Shown: positions 35,156 to 47,289, counted from the stretch's first letter. The stretch is 64,000 nt of DNA from Monodelphis domestica (GCF_027887165.1 NC_077229.1:114530520-114594519); one strand, 5' to 3'. Program-made: numbers and translations. Notes: generated by a model not told the origin, from the sequence alone.

Positions 35156-35606
35156 TGTGGATGAGTAAATTGAAGAAAACCTGCAACAGAGCCAAAGGAG
35201 TCAAGTTTGCAGAACTTGTCAATCAAGGATCATTCCAGAAAAGAATGTCACCTGAGGGAGACTATTGAAGGGAAACATCCAAACTGTTGGAGTTGTCTCT
35301 CCTGAGACAGGAAGGAATAAGGACTGAGAAGATACTCTTCTTAATGAATTTATCTCTTCTGTATAAAAGTGACTCAAAGATCCTCAACCCTGTTAACTAT
35401 ATCCCTCAATTCAAGACTCTACTATACTATTCTTTAATTTAGGATTATTTTAAGATCAGGGAAACCCTAAACCCTCTCTCCCATCCAATTTCCTTTTCCT
35501 TCCCCTTTGCTTAAATAAACCCCTTGTTCTAACTATTCAAAGAGTGGGTTATCTATTAAATATATCAGGAGACTCACTCAGATCTGATTTCCAGTTGTCA
35601 TCAACA
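35156..35606 (+). mobile_element. Solo LTR
   Basis: Starts TGTGGATGAG, has a TATAAAAG box at 35362 and an AATAAA at 35514, and ends ...CATCAACA: the full U3-R-U5 order in 451 bases. Its first 140 bases are repeated at 51815-51957 with few differences. No clear target-site duplication. Confidence 0.65.
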
Positions 35607-35609
35607 GAA

Positions 35610-36380
35610 GAAACTGACTGACAGGGGAGGGAGAAGGGAAGATGGAGAAGGGAGGCAGATCTGATTCCACATCACCATAATCTATAAAGATCAACCACCT
35701 AATACAAATCAAGGCATTTTCCCCTTGTCCAGTCACATAGGACTCTGTCCCATTATAAAGGATCTCTCAAAGATTGCTGATAGTGATAATCACATCTGTT
35801 AGTTCTCTCAGGATCCTAGGATGACATGTAACTTTGATTTCTGTAGGACACCTGGATGATCACTTACTCTCTCCTTACTAGTTTCAGGATGCAACTCTAT
35901 ATAATAGCTATTTCTAGTTCATTTTCCATATAAATATCATTCTCCTTGTTGAAAAAAAAGGCCCCAAAAAAAGAGATGAGCAACTCTGGTTTAATGAAAT
36001 AGCAACAAGTCAATTCTGTGCCTCTCAATGATTTGCTGACACCAGGGCATCATCAATAATGAGCTAACAATGTTTTCTTCCTTTCTAAACAGTTCTTGTA
36101 AAACCTGAAAATTTGTGGGCTTTACCTGCTAAATGCCCCAGTGACAAAACCAGTCCTGTCTAGACACTATTACCAGAAGGGTTCATTCTGATTAAAATCA
36201 TTCATGTAATGTCTATTGTGAATAATTATTAATCATCATCCTTATCCTCATAATTCTTCTTTCAAAACTGACTTTTGTCTTCAGAGAAAAAACTATCAGC
36301 TTGTATAGGAAAATGCTCTTTGATGGAGATAAGTGGATTCTTTGGAATTTAACTCCTTCAGAGCTGTGGAAGCAATTATC
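35610..36380. other. Unassigned stretch
   Basis: Starts with a purine-rich run (35620-35660). No gene or repeat recognised. Confidence 0.35.
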
Positions 36381-36384
36381 CAAA

Positions 36385-36520
36385 TCAATTCAATAAACAT
36401 GTATTAAGCACCTACTGTGGGCCAGGTACTATGCTCAAGGCTTAGGGAAATACAAAGATGAATAAGATAATCTCCCTGCCCTTAAAGAGCTCACAGTCCA
36501 ATTTGGGAGAAAATACTCAT
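36385..36520 (-). mobile_element. L2/MIR-type terminus
   Basis: 'aagcacctactgtgggccag', 'tacaaagatgaataagata' and 'aagagctcacagtccaattt' read as the reverse strand of an L2-type end. Confidence 0.65.
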
Positions 36521-36689
36521 GGGGTTGAATGGGTCTCACAGATAGAGGGATTCAAGAGAGGGCAGGATGAAAATGGAGAAAGCACAAGAGTAAGATTTGG
36601 ATGGAATGTTTAAAATAAAAAGGAGAAAGGGAAAGCAAAAAGTCAGGAGAAGAGAAAAATTACAGATTGATTTAGTATTCTCTTCTAAC

Positions 36690-36910
36690 AAATTAATCAG
36701 AAGATAGTGGAATAAGGCAGCATTGAAGAGAGGAAATGGTATCCACTCTAAAGTCAGAGGGCCTGAGGTCAAATTCCACCTTTCACATTTACTACCTATG
36801 TGATCTTAACCAAGTTGTTTAACCTTCCTTGATCTCAGTTTCTTCTGTAAAAGGAGAGTATTGGGGAAAAAATTGCCTATCCCTTCCAGATCTAGACCTA
36901 TGAACAATAA
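36690..36910 (+). mobile_element. MIR/tRNA-type SINE
   Basis: 'gagggcctgaggtcaaattc' and 'gtgatcttaaccaagttg' plus a tail 'cccttccagatctagaccta'. A partial second SINE (36945-37000) follows. Confidence 0.6.
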
Positions 36911-37189
36911 GACTGAAAAAGTAGACTGATAATGGAGAACACATTGAGATTGAAGTCAAGAGGCCTGAGTTGGAATCCTGGTTCTGACAGCAAGTAGCTC
37001 ATTGATGGTGGTGGACAATAACATCACTTAACCTAAATTCAGAAAGATCCAATGTGCTTTGAACACTGTACAAGACTGTCCAATGAACATTTCAGTTCAA
37101 AAGATCATCTCCCAAAGTATAAGTCTGGAGGGAAATGCATAGACAGCAGCAGCATGCTTGAAAAATATTTGTGGGGTTTAGGGGACTTG

Positions 37190-37519
37190 TTATAATTAAA
37201 TTTAATATTTCTACCCAATTATAATTTTATAAAGTTTATTAAAAGGGGTAGACAATCATAGTTTTAAATCTCATTCTTACTCTATGTTACCTGACCATGT
37301 GTGCCTATTTTCCATTAACTTCCTCCTTTCCCTCCTTATCTGTCTGCTCCTTCCTGGAGTTCCTCCAAAAAGCCCAGGTCAGTCCCTGTTCCCTCTCTTT
37401 TATTGGTGTTCACAAAGGCTGCATTCACATTTGAGGAATCTTGACAGAGAGGTTGACTCTCCAGGAGGGGGAGGGAATGAACTTCCCAGACACAGGACTG
37501 CAGGTTCAATATAGGTTCA
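37190..37519 (-). mobile_element. LTR-like sequence
   Basis: On the minus strand it begins TGTGAACC, close to the start of the LTRs at 26079 and 60930, and has AATAAAAG about 120 bases in. The other end, near 37190, is a guess. Confidence 0.4.
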
Positions 37520-37589
37520 CAACAAACCAAAAAAAAAATCAATGTGATTTTTGGCTTTAGGCAACATTTAGAGGTAGGATATCCAGGAA

Positions 37590-37760
37590 CAGGTAAGTTT
37601 TCATAACCCTCTGCCTTGGTCAGATCACATCTGTAGTATTGTATTCAGTTCTGAGTGCTCCAGTATAAGAAGGATGATCTGTAGAACTTCCAAAGGAGGG
37701 AAACTTGCATGGTAAAAGCTTTGTTGTCCTGGCCACATAAGAGCAATTGAAGGAGCCTGG
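37590..37760 (+). mobile_element. CR1-clade LINE 3' fragment
   Basis: 'cttggtcagatcacatctgt' and 'tagtattgtattcagttctg' are diagnostic CR1/L3-type 3' phrases. Confidence 0.7.
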
Positions 37761-37799
37761 GGAAAAGAATTAGGGAGTAAATTAATATGCCATCCCACC

Positions 37800-37945
37800 A
37801 AAATAATCAGAAGATAGTAGGATAGTCTTAGTTTAAAACTCAGAAGACAAAAATTCAAGACTTGGCTCTGTCATTAATGAGTTATTTGACTGTGGCAATA
37901 TATCATTTCTTTGACCCTCCATTTCTTGTTTGGAAAATACTTTGT
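37800..37945 (+). mobile_element. SINE relic
   Basis: 'aattcaagacttggctctgt' and 'gagttatttgactgtggcaa' keep the SINE body pattern. Confidence 0.5.
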
Positions 37946-38104
37946 ACAAGTTAAACTATTTTGTAAATATGCGCTATTTTAGTTGCATATGTTAACTAGC
38001 TGATTACTTCCAACACTAAAAATCTATAGTTTAATTAAAATTTTAAAATATTAATTTTATTTTTGTTTACTAGAAGAAAAGACTATATGACAATGTTCTT
38101 CGGT

Positions 38105-38353
38105 TGTTTCAGTCTTGTCCTACTTGACAAGTCTTGACAGTCTACTTGACCCTATTTGGGTTTTTCTTGGCAAAGACATTGGAGTGGTTTGCCCTTTCCT
38201 TCTCTCTCACCTTACAGATAAGGAAATTGAGGCAAAAAGGATTAAATGATTTGCCCATGGTCACATAGTTAAGTGTCTGAGGTCAGATTTGAACTCACGA
38301 AAATAATTCTTAATTGTCTCCAGGCCTGGTACTGAGCCACCCAGTGTCTCCGT
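38105..38353 (-). mobile_element. tRNA-headed SINE, second subfamily
   Basis: 'tttttcttggcaaagacatt', 'ggagtggtttgccctttcct', 'aggtcagatttgaactcac' and 'ctgagccacccagtgtc' give a nearly whole reverse copy. Confidence 0.8.
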
Positions 38354-38649
38354 GACAATGAATAATGGATAATTATATGTAATACAAATGCATAACGGTA
38401 TGAAAATATATGTCTAAAAATACATGAGCATGAAAATAAATATGTAGAAAATTCCTAAATCCCCATATTGCCTTCATTTCCCCCTCATCTCTTGTCCCAC
38501 ATCATAAGTTGCATGCTAAACATAATCATTAGAATATCCTATATTCATTTTCAACTTACTATGTCCCACACTGAACTTACTAGCCTTCTCCTACCCACTA
38601 ATCTCATACATCTTCTCAATTTTCCTATTTCAGTCAAGAATACCATCTT

Positions 38650-38985
38650 TATAATTCTGAGGGACTTATAAGAAGGGATGTTATCCACATCCAGAGAAAG
38701 AACTGTGGGAGTAGAGAAAGAGAAGAAAAACAACTGCTTAATCACATGACTCGATGGGGATATGATTGGGGATGTAGACTCTAAATGATCACCCTAGTGC
38801 AAATATCACTAATATGGAAATAGGCCTGGATCAATGACACATGTAAAACCCAGTGGAATTGAGCATTGGCTATGGAAAGGAGGGTGGGGGGAGGAGGGGA
38901 GGGAAACAACCTGAATCATGTAACCATGGAAATTTTTTCTTAACTAATCAATTAAATTTAATTTAAAAAAGAGAATACAGTCATT
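38650..38985 (+). mobile_element. L1 3' end
   Basis: Sense copy of the 3' UTR that appears in antisense at 10396-10905: 'ccacatccagagaaagaact', a 'gtggggggaggaggggaggg' run, 'catgtaaccatggaaatttt' and an A-rich end. Confidence 0.8.
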
Positions 38986-38999
38986 ATTTCAATATCCCA

Positions 39000-39540
39000 A
39001 GTTCCCTATCCCAATCGACGATTCATTCTGCTTTACCCCCAGGTCCAGTGTCTTGCAATTTGAGAGTCAATTATTGTCTTTTGAGTAGAGGGGTATTTGT
39101 CCACCATCTAGCCCAATGCCTGACATATAGAAGTTTCTGAACAAATGCTTATTTTAAAAAATTACTGATACTACTTAGATAATATTTCTCAAATTCATGT
39201 CCTTTTTATTGACATGACTGCCCTAATTGAATCCCTCATCACTTTTCACTTGGATCATGACCATAAGTCCCTAAATGGCTTTATTGTATCCTCTCTAATT
39301 TGTCCAGCACACAGCTGCCAAATTCATATTTTTAAAGCATACATATTACTATGTTCACTCCCCTTCTTGAGCAACTTCAATAGTCCCCTATTGCTTCAAG
39401 AATAAAATACAAATTCCTCTGTATCTTTCATGTACCTCTGTATCTCCTCTCTATCTTTAATGGATCCCAGTCATATGACCTGCTGAGACTCAAGACTTAA
39501 GTCCCTTTTCCATATCTCCAGACATAGCTGCTCCAGAAAT
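39000..39540 (+). mobile_element. L2-type LINE 3' region
   Basis: 'cagcacacagctgccaaatt', 'caagaataaaatacaaattc' and similar phrases recur at 6600-6720 and 63235-63350. Confidence 0.6.
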
Positions 39541-39544
39541 TCTT

Positions 39545-41305
39545 CTAATTATATTTTTAACTTTTATTGTCATGCAAAACACACTTCCATATTCATCATT
39601 GTTGTAAGAGAAAAGTTATACATAACCAGAATCCCCAAATGAAACCAAAAATACACTGATGTAAAATATGTCCAACAATTCTTTCTATGGAGATAGATGG
39701 CTTTCCCCATCATAAGTCTTTCATGATTGTCCCAGATCAGTGCATTGCTGAGAGTACTCAAGTTTTCGCAGATAATCATCATACAATATTGTTATTATTG
39801 TGTACAATGTTCTCTCAGGTCTGCTTATTTCACTCTGCATCAATTCCCACAGGTCTTTCCAGCTTTTTCTGAAATCATCTCACTTATTTCTCACATCCCC
39901 TACAACATTTGCCACTTTTTTTACTGCCTTATTGGCCAATCTGATAGGTATGAGGTGGTAACCCAGCATTGTTTTAATTTACATTTCCCTAATCAAGTGA
40001 TTTAGAACATTTTTTTCATCTGATTATTGATGACTTTGATTTCTTCATCTGAAAATTGCTTGTTCATATCCTTTGACCATTTTTTCAATTGGGAAATGGC
40101 TTGTATTCTCATAAATTTGACTTAGTTCTTTATAAATTTGAGAAATTAGTCCTTAACTAGAGACATATTAAAATCCCCCCATCCCCCGTTTATTGTTTCC
40201 TTCTAATCTTGGTTAGATTAGTTTTCTTAGCACAAAAGCTTTTAAATTTAATATAATCAAATTGATTCAATTTACATCTTAAAATATTCTCTATCTTTTG
40301 TTTAGTTTTTTTTTTTTTTATAAATTCTTCCCTTCTCCAAAGATCTGCCAGGGAAACTAATCTGTGTTCCCCTAATTTAGATATGGTATCACTCTTTATA
40401 TCTAATTCATATATCCATTTTAACCTTATCTTGGTATATTGTGTGAGATGTTTGTCTGTACCTAGCTTATGTCATACTGCTTTTCAATTTTCCCAACAGT
40501 TTTTGTTAAAGAGTAAGTTCTTATTTCAAAAGATGGGACTTTGGAGTTTATCAAACACTATGTTGCTAAGGTCATTTACTCCTTATATATTGTGTATATA
40601 CTCTACTCAATTGAGTTACCATTCTTTTCCTTGGCCAGTACCAGATTGTTTTGATGATTGCTGTTTATATTACAATTTGAGATGTGGTACTGCTAGACCA
40701 CCTTCCTTTACATTTGTTTTATTAGTTCCCTTAATATTCTTGACCTTTTGTTTTTCCAGATGAGTTTTGTTAAATAGTTCTATAAAATAATTATTTGATG
40801 GTTTGATTGATATGGAATTGAATAAGTAAATTAATTTAGGTAGAATTTTCATTTTTTTTAATTATAGGACTACCCATTAGCAATTGCTATTTTTTCCAGT
40901 TCTTTAGTTCTGATTTTTTTGTGTGGAAAGTGTTTTGTCATTGCATTTATATAATTCCTGTGTTTGCCTTGGCAAGAAGATTCCCAGGTATTTTATATTA
41001 TTTAGAGTGATTTTAAATGGAATTTCTCTTTCTAACTCTTGCTGCTGGACTTTGTTGGTAGTATATAGAATGCTGATGATTTATGGGGATTTGCTTTGTA
41101 TCCTGCAACTACTAAAGTTTTTTGCTATTTCAAATAGTTTTTTTAGTTCATTCTCTTTGATTCTCTAAGAATACAATCATATCATCTGTGAAGAGTGATA
41201 GTTCAGTTTTATCGTTGCCTACTTTAATTCCTTCTATTTCTTTTTCTCTTATTATTGTTAAAGCTAGCATTTCTAACAAAATATTAAATAATAGTGGTGA
41301 TAATG
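39545..41305 (-). mobile_element. Older L1, ORF2 3' half
   Basis: Reverse-strand L1 with the same order of phrases as 10950-13100 in the full-length copy but much more diverged. Examples are 'ggccaatctgataggtatga', 'ttggccagtaccagattgtt' and 'catatcatctgtgaagagtg', the last lying over the catalytic DD region. It is truncated at its 5' side at 41305, next to an LTR-like block. Confidence 0.85.
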
Positions 41306-41905
41306 GGATCTATGTTCTCAACACAAGCCTGGGCTGGAATTCCAGAACTCACTACAGGTTTTCTTGGAACTTTAAGGGGTGTTCATTGGGTTGGACTGCT
41401 ATTGGCCCAGATCGGGTCTCAGAGTCTGGATGTTGGCTTGGGCCTGGGTTCAGAACCTGGAACAGTAGATTTGGGGAGGGTGTATCGATTGGAATCTTGA
41501 ACCATGGGGACTACAATCCCCACAATTCCCTTTTCTCTTTCCTGGATGTGCATCATTATGGCATTTCTACCCATGCATGCTCTCTACTCATGCATGCTCT
41601 CTCTCACTCTGTTTTAGATGGCATGGAGCTAGGAGGGCATGGCTTTTGCTTTCTCTTTGTTCTAAGTTGATTTTAATAAATGGTATTAAAATAATACTTG
41701 GAGTATCATAGATATTAATTTTAATCTTTACAAGGGGCTTTCTCCTTACCCCTTGCTGTAGTCTCCTACTGGCTGTGTTCCTCTCTTACCCCAGTGACCC
41801 AGATGCTCTCTGCCTAACTTTCAAGTTATTTTCTTCTTGAAAGTTGCTTCACTCTGTCTCCTTATAGATTCTTTCATTCCTATATTCATTTCGTGGCATC
41901 ATTCA
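41306..41905 (+). mobile_element. LTR-like, GC-richer block
   Basis: The L1 text stops abruptly and a GC-richer block starts near a TGTTCTCAAC at 41315. An AATAAA lies at 41676, followed by an AT-rich U5-like piece and a CT-rich end. The L1 does not resume afterwards, so this is not a simple insertion. A 13-bp direct repeat ('catgcatgctctct' type) lies at 41572-41602. Confidence 0.35.
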
Positions 41906-41906
41906 T

Positions 41907-42124
41907 TCATTCATTTATTTATTTATTTTTAGACCCTTACCTTTCATCTTGGAGCCAATAATGTATATTGGCTCCAAGGCAGAAGAGTGTTAAGGGCTAG
42001 GCAATGGGGGTTAAGTGACTTGCCCAGGGTCACACAGCTAGGAAGTGTCTGAGGTCAGATTTAAACCTAGGACCTCCTGTCTCTAGGCCTGACTCTCAAT
42101 CCACTGAGCCACCCAACTGCCCCC
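41907..42124 (-). mobile_element. tRNA-headed SINE, near-complete
   Basis: 'cccagggtcacacagctagg', 'aagtgtctgaggtcagattt' and 'ccactgagccacccaactgc' form a near-consensus reverse copy, with a T-rich tail (41907-41932) on its 3' side. Confidence 0.9.
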
Positions 42125-42659
42125 CTGTGATATTATTTAAAGATTGGTCAAAGAGCATTCTCATTGTGGTTTCAAGCTGCCCTGTTTCTATTTTGCCATT
42201 TTGGCTCTGGACCTAACTCTATTTTTAATTTAACTTCATATATATTTTCTTACTGAAGAGAATAGTTTTCTGCTTTAAGTGAAAAATCTGTAGATAGGTG
42301 GTGGAATTGTAGGGTGGAATGCTATTGATATAAATATATAAATAAAACTTATTTTTTTTCAGGATGTGTTCTAGAAACTGGAAATAACATCTTCTGTTAC
42401 TCCTGATGGTGCCATTAAATTTAACATACTGAAATATTTAAAAATTTGGTCCCATTAAAAAGTATAGTACTATGGCAACTATTTTTTTCTGAATATTTTG
42501 ATGAGTTTCCCCCTCAGAATCTCTGCATTCTGGTCACCTCATTGATCATGCAGGACATGCTGTTTCTTCCTCTACATTGTTGCCCAGACTATCCTCCATA
42601 GCAGGGATACCCTTTCCTTACCTCGAATGCTATGGATCCCTAGCTCTCTTTGGCTGATG

Positions 42660-42895
42660 TATCCCATTCAATAAGAAGACTTTCCTCTTCTCTCTAGTTG
42701 TTTTACAGTAGAAAAGGGATTGGATTTGAAGTCAGGATCTGATCTCAGGTCCTGGTTCTTCCCCTTATTACTCAGCTAACTTTGGGCTTATCTTCCAACA
42801 TCTCTAGATAATAGATTTTCTCTTATATAAAACAAAGGGGTTGGATTAGAAGGCCTTTAAGGTCTCTTCCAGCTTGGGCTCTTATAATTATCAAC
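42660..42895 (+). mobile_element. MIR/tRNA-type SINE
   Basis: 'ggatttgaagtcaggatctg' and the tail 'ggttggattagaaggccttt' with 'aaggtctcttccagctt'. Confidence 0.65.
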
Positions 42896-43159
42896 CTATC
42901 TACCTCTGAACTTACCTTGCATTTATTTTGTTTTCCTATTTATGGCCATAGGAAAGTATAAACCCCTTGAGGACAGGGAACCTTGTTTTTGCCACCGTAT
43001 ATCCAATATCTAGCCACCATGTCTGCAAGGTAAATAAAAAAACAATTTTTTTCTTGTTGAATTGAATTAAGTTGATGCTCCTGTGACAGGTTACAGCTTG
43101 TTGGAAGGTAATATTTCTTAACAATTAGATAGAATAGATCATTTTGAGAGGTAGTAGAG

Positions 43160-43290
43160 TCATTCTTATAGGAAGCCTTTAGGCAAAGGCAAGGCTGTAT
43201 ACTATTCTGGTGTGTTGTAAAGGGCATCATTTTTTCAAGTATAGATTGGACTAACTCGCCACTAAGGTCCCTTGGATGCATGAAATAATG
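43160..43290 (+). mobile_element. CR1-clade LINE 3' end
   Basis: 'aggcaaaggcaaggctgtat' and 'atagattggactaactcgcc' followed by 'actaaggtcccttgg' are the CR1/L3-type terminus. Confidence 0.55.
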
Positions 43291-43419
43291 ACTTGGGTTG
43301 TTGTTTTTTTTTTCCTGTGAATGAGAAATGCAGAGAATTGAAAAGGAGCCACAAAATACAGAGAGAAAAAATATAAGGAAATAATATGTCATACATATAA
43401 AATAATATATCTTGGAAAG

Positions 43420-43570
43420 TGATTTAAAGTTTGCAAAATATTTTATAAATGCTATCTGATTTTAGCTTCCCAACAACCACATGAAGTAGATGATATTATT
43501 ATCCCAATTTTACATTTGAAGAAACTGATGCACAGAAATATAAATTTGCCCAGGGTCAAACAATTAGTAG
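43420..43570 (-). mobile_element. MIR-type core-SINE
   Basis: First of four SINEs in a row in minus orientation: 'ccacatgaagtagatgatat', 'tgaagaaactgatgcacag'. Confidence 0.65.
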
Positions 43571-43584
43571 CTGCAGACAGATAT

Positions 43585-43770
43585 AATCATAATAATAACT
43601 AACATCTATAAAGCACTTAGTACATGCCAGGCACTGTGCTGTGCACTTTATAATTATCTCATTTGACCTTTGAAACAACCCTGTGAGGTAGATGCTATTA
43701 TTAACCCAATTTTACAGATGAAAAACCTGAGGCAAACAAAGGTAAGCAACTTGCCCAGGATGAAATAATT
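43585..43770 (-). mobile_element. MIR-type core-SINE
   Basis: Second in the row: 'tgccaggcactgtgctgtgc', 'aaccctgtgaggtagatgct', 'gatgaaaaacctgaggcaaa'. Confidence 0.8.
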
Positions 43771-44028
43771 AGTGTCAGTTGTTGTTTAGTCATTTTTTTG
43801 TTATGTCCAACCTTTTGTGACTCCAATTGAGATTTTATTGGCAGATACTGGAATAATTTTCCATTTCCTTCTCACCTTATTTAATGGATAAGGAAACTGA
43901 GGCAAACCAGATTAATTAACTTGCCCAGGATTGTACAGCTAATAAGTATTTGAGGACAGATTTGAATGTAGGAAAAGCAATCTTCCTGACCGTAGGCCCA
44001 CCACACTATCCATTGTGACATCTAATAA
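43771..44028 (-). mobile_element. tRNA-headed SINE, second subfamily
   Basis: Third in the row: 'agtcagttgttgttt'-like tail at the left, 'ccaaccttttgtgactccaa', 'ggaaactgaggcaaaccaga'. Confidence 0.75.
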
Positions 44029-44034
44029 GACTAA

Positions 44035-44285
44035 TAATAATAATAATAGTAATAGCAGCTAACATTGATATACCACTTATTATGAGTCAGACACTGTGCT
44101 AAGTGCTTTACAATTATCATCTCATGCAATCCTCATAACATTCCTGGGAGGCAGGTTCTATTATTATCTTCATTTTACAAATGAGGAAACTGAAGCAATT
44201 CAATGATACGTGACTTGCACAAGTATACATGGCTAGTAAGTGTTTCAGACCAATTTTCCTGCCTCTAAGTCCATCACTCTAACCA
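44035..44285 (-). mobile_element. MIR-type core-SINE
   Basis: Fourth in the row: 'gagtcagacactgtgctaag', 'tcatctcatgcaatcctcat', 'gaggaaactgaagcaattc'. Confidence 0.8.
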
Positions 44286-44289
44286 AAAG

Positions 44290-45440
44290 TAATCAAATGT
44301 TAATCTCCTGATGGAGAATGAAGGGAATAGAATCAAGCCCATAACAGAGAGGTGTTATGGACAAAAGAAAAGAATACTTCCATCTCAGAGAATGAAATAA
44401 AAGAGAAGGTAATGGGACATGATATAGAGTAATCTTGTGGCCTGCAGTTGGTGAAAAGAGAATCATCATGGGAGATGATTTAGATTTTCTCAGCAAGGTA
44501 GAATATGAAGTCCTCTGTTGAGAGAGGGGCAAGGTTGGCCTGTGAGACCAGGAGTCAAAGGGAAAATGTTGGGATAGCCAATGAGGACAGTGTGATAGGG
44601 AATCAATGAGAGCAGAATAAGAGAATTAGTTTGTACCTCTAAAGGCCAAATTCACTTGAGGACTTAAATCAATTACAGAGAAAAAACATTCTACTTACAA
44701 GACTCATTCTTCTACAGATTAGACTAACTCATGAAATATTGAGATCCCTATTAGTGGGGAATCTCAATAAGAGCCTGTGGAGGGAATTCATGTTTTGGGT
44801 GATTAAATGATCTATGAAGTCTCTCCTCTCTGTGCTTTTAGATTTCATGATTCAATTTTGATTGCCTGAGAAATTCATTTTCATCATGAACACAGCATTC
44901 ACTGCAGGATGGAGATTTTGGAACATTTTTGTGCATGGAAATTACCCATTACTTTACACTTCCTTATAAAAAATAATCTTTCTGTTCAAGAAAGATGTTT
45001 ACTGGAAGAAAGAATTCACAAATTTTTCTTATAATTTGTGTTTCTTCATCTTTTAAAGTGTCATGTTGCCTTAGGGTACCTGGAGCAACCTTTCCCATAA
45101 AGTTATTGAATGGGCCAAGATTTCATAATTTTTTTGTCTGTTTGGGGAAAGTAAAGAATTTAAGTCTTAAAATTCCACTCTGCATTGGTTTCTAACATTC
45201 AATAACCTAAGCCAACAAGACCTCTGCTGTAGACAAATTGGTCTAATTTCTCTTCCCTGAACATACTAGGTCCTTGATTCCTGAGTGGTAAACTATTGGG
45301 AAATTCACTTGGAATAGAAGTAGAGCAATATATTGATTTGATGAAATCTTTGGATTAGGAAAAAAAAGTGAATCTGAAGCAAAAGCATGTAAATAGTCTT
45401 ACCAAAAAAGATGGCGAAAATACACACACTCACAGAAGAT
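44290..45440. other. Unassigned stretch
   Basis: No gene recognised. 44700-44830 has weak CR1-like terminal wording ('ctcatgaaatattgagatcc', 'gagcctgtggagggaattca'). Confidence 0.35.
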
Positions 45441-46020
45441 GTGATCATAATATTCTAATCTTTTTTGACCCTTCATTTATATTTGACATTGTTTGCTTAC
45501 TTCTTATCCTGTATATTTATCTCCTTCTTATCCTGGATACTCTCTCCTCTCTGGGTTTTTGTCACTATGATTATTCTTGGTCCTCATGGTACCTGACTTC
45601 TACTTTTTAAGTCTCTTTGGTTAGATCTGTCTCCTTATCATGCCTACTCACTATGAGTACCCCACCTCAAAACTTTGTCCTGAGTCTTCTTTGTTTTTTT
45701 CCTTACTTTCTCACTTGATTATCCCATAAATTACCAGGGGTCTAATTATCATATCCACATGGACTATTTCCATATCTATTTATACATCCTTAGTCTCTCT
45801 CCTGAACTCCAATCCTTCATCATCAAAGGCTTGATGAATATTTTGAAGTTGAGGTTGTTCCTTTAGTATAAGATCATCATCATTCCAGTCATTCAGGTGT
45901 ATTTGTACTTTTTTATGTATATCATACTTGAATAAACCACCTTTCTCAACTCATATACACCATCATAGTTCAAATTTTCATTGCCTCTTACTCAAATTAT
46001 TGCAATAGCTTTATTATTGT
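45440..46020 (+). mobile_element. L2/CR1-clade LINE relic
   Basis: CT-rich text with 'gtctcttggttagatctgtc'-like and 'actctcctctctgggttttt' wording parallels 5985-6470 in the long L2/CR1 copy. Confidence 0.45.
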
Positions 46021-46234
46021 TTTCCCTAGCCATTTTCAGATGACTCAAAACTGAGAGGGATCTGTAACACATTGGAATTAAAAAAGATCTCAAAATAGAA
46101 CAGGTGAAAAGGTGAATAATAAGTGATGGTGGTGTAAAAAGGAAGAGTAGCATTATATAATCAGAAGATATGCCCATGTGAGGAAATTGAGGAACCAGAG
46201 AAATGAAGTATAGTGGAATCCATTTAGCTGAAAA

Positions 46235-46437
46235 TAAGTTGAGGCAGGGGGAGCAAGATAGACCAATGAAAAGAGATCCAGGCCTGGAGATGGATAGTCC
46301 TAGGTTCAAATATGGCCTCAGATACTTCCTAGCTGTGTGACCCTGGGCAAGTCACTTGCCCATTGCCTAGCCCTTACCACTCTTCTGCCTTGGAACCAAT
46401 ACACAGTATTGATTCTAAAACAGAAGGTAAGATTTAT
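46235..46437 (+). mobile_element. tRNA-headed SINE
   Basis: 'gagatccaggcctggagatg', 'agctgtgtgaccctgggcaa' and 'gccttggaaccaatacacag' give a near-consensus body; the head is degraded. Confidence 0.85.
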
Positions 46438-46439
46438 TT

Positions 46440-46600
46440 AAGAAAACTGATAAATAAAAACAAATAAGATGTAGCCTTTTATATATCTATATCTTTTTGT
46501 CAAATGATGCCTTCTCTAGTGTGGAGAGAGGAGAGAAAGAGGGAATTTTAATATAATAAGCATATGATTTGAAACCAAAAAAAATTTAAAGGAAAAAAAT
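46440..46600 (+). mobile_element. L1-type 3' tail
   Basis: 'tgtcaaatgatgccttctct' and a purine run then A-rich end, as in L1 3' ends (compare 9455-9490). Confidence 0.4.
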
Positions 46601-46829
46601 GATTCAAAGATAACTTTAAGAATGTCTTGAGTAGACCTCCTGAAATTCTGTATTTAACTCATTCCTATTTAATATTTTTAATGATTGTGTAACTATATAT
46701 ATGATATGCTTACTTCATCTGAAGATCAGACAAAGTTGAGAGGGGCACCTATCATTATATATGTTTGAATGTAAAATAATCTAAGCATATTAAAACAATG
46801 GAGTTGAATATGATAATTTAATACACCCT

Positions 46830-47110
46830 ATTAAAATATAGGGATCAATGTAAAACCCCACACTTATACTCAAAAAATCAATTTCACATCCTAAGATGAG
46901 TAAGATCTAGTGATTTTAGTTTATGAAAAATCAAATGGAGTCCAAAATATGATATGTCATCCAAGAAAGCTAATGCAATCTTAGTCTTCATTGAAATGTA
47001 TAGGGTTCAAGAGTAGAGAAATTTGCCCCATTCCTCCTAGGTCTGGGGTGTTGTTTTGGGGGTACCATACTTTAAGAAGAACATTGATGATCTTAATAGC
47101 AATGCATTAA
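46830..47110 (+). mobile_element. CR1-clade LINE 3' fragment
   Basis: 'gtaaaaccccacacttatac', 'catccaagaaagctaatgca' and 'ccatactttaagaagaacat' are CR1/L3-type 3' phrases. Confidence 0.65.
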
Positions 47111-47111
47111 C

Positions 47112-47285
47112 ATGTAATGAGCACTGGGATTAGAGCTAAATTCAAACCTTAGCTCTACCACTAATATTTGCAATCTTGGGTAATTATGCTTTCCAGACTT
47201 AAATTTCCTCTTCTGTAAGATGAAGGGGATTTATGAATTAGTTAATGTCTAAGTCCACTTCTAGCTCTAAATCTATGATTTCATA
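47112..47285 (+). mobile_element. MIR/tRNA-type SINE inside CR1
   Basis: 'attagagctaaattcaaacc' and 'cttctagctctaaatctatg' identify a SINE that splits the CR1 copy at 46830 and 47290. Confidence 0.6.
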
Positions 47286-47289
47286 ATGG

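Noticed and set aside
42940-43392. Minus-strand frame of 150 codons
   Set aside because: It overlaps a CR1-like 3' end and has no recognisable domain or codon bias; probably chance.
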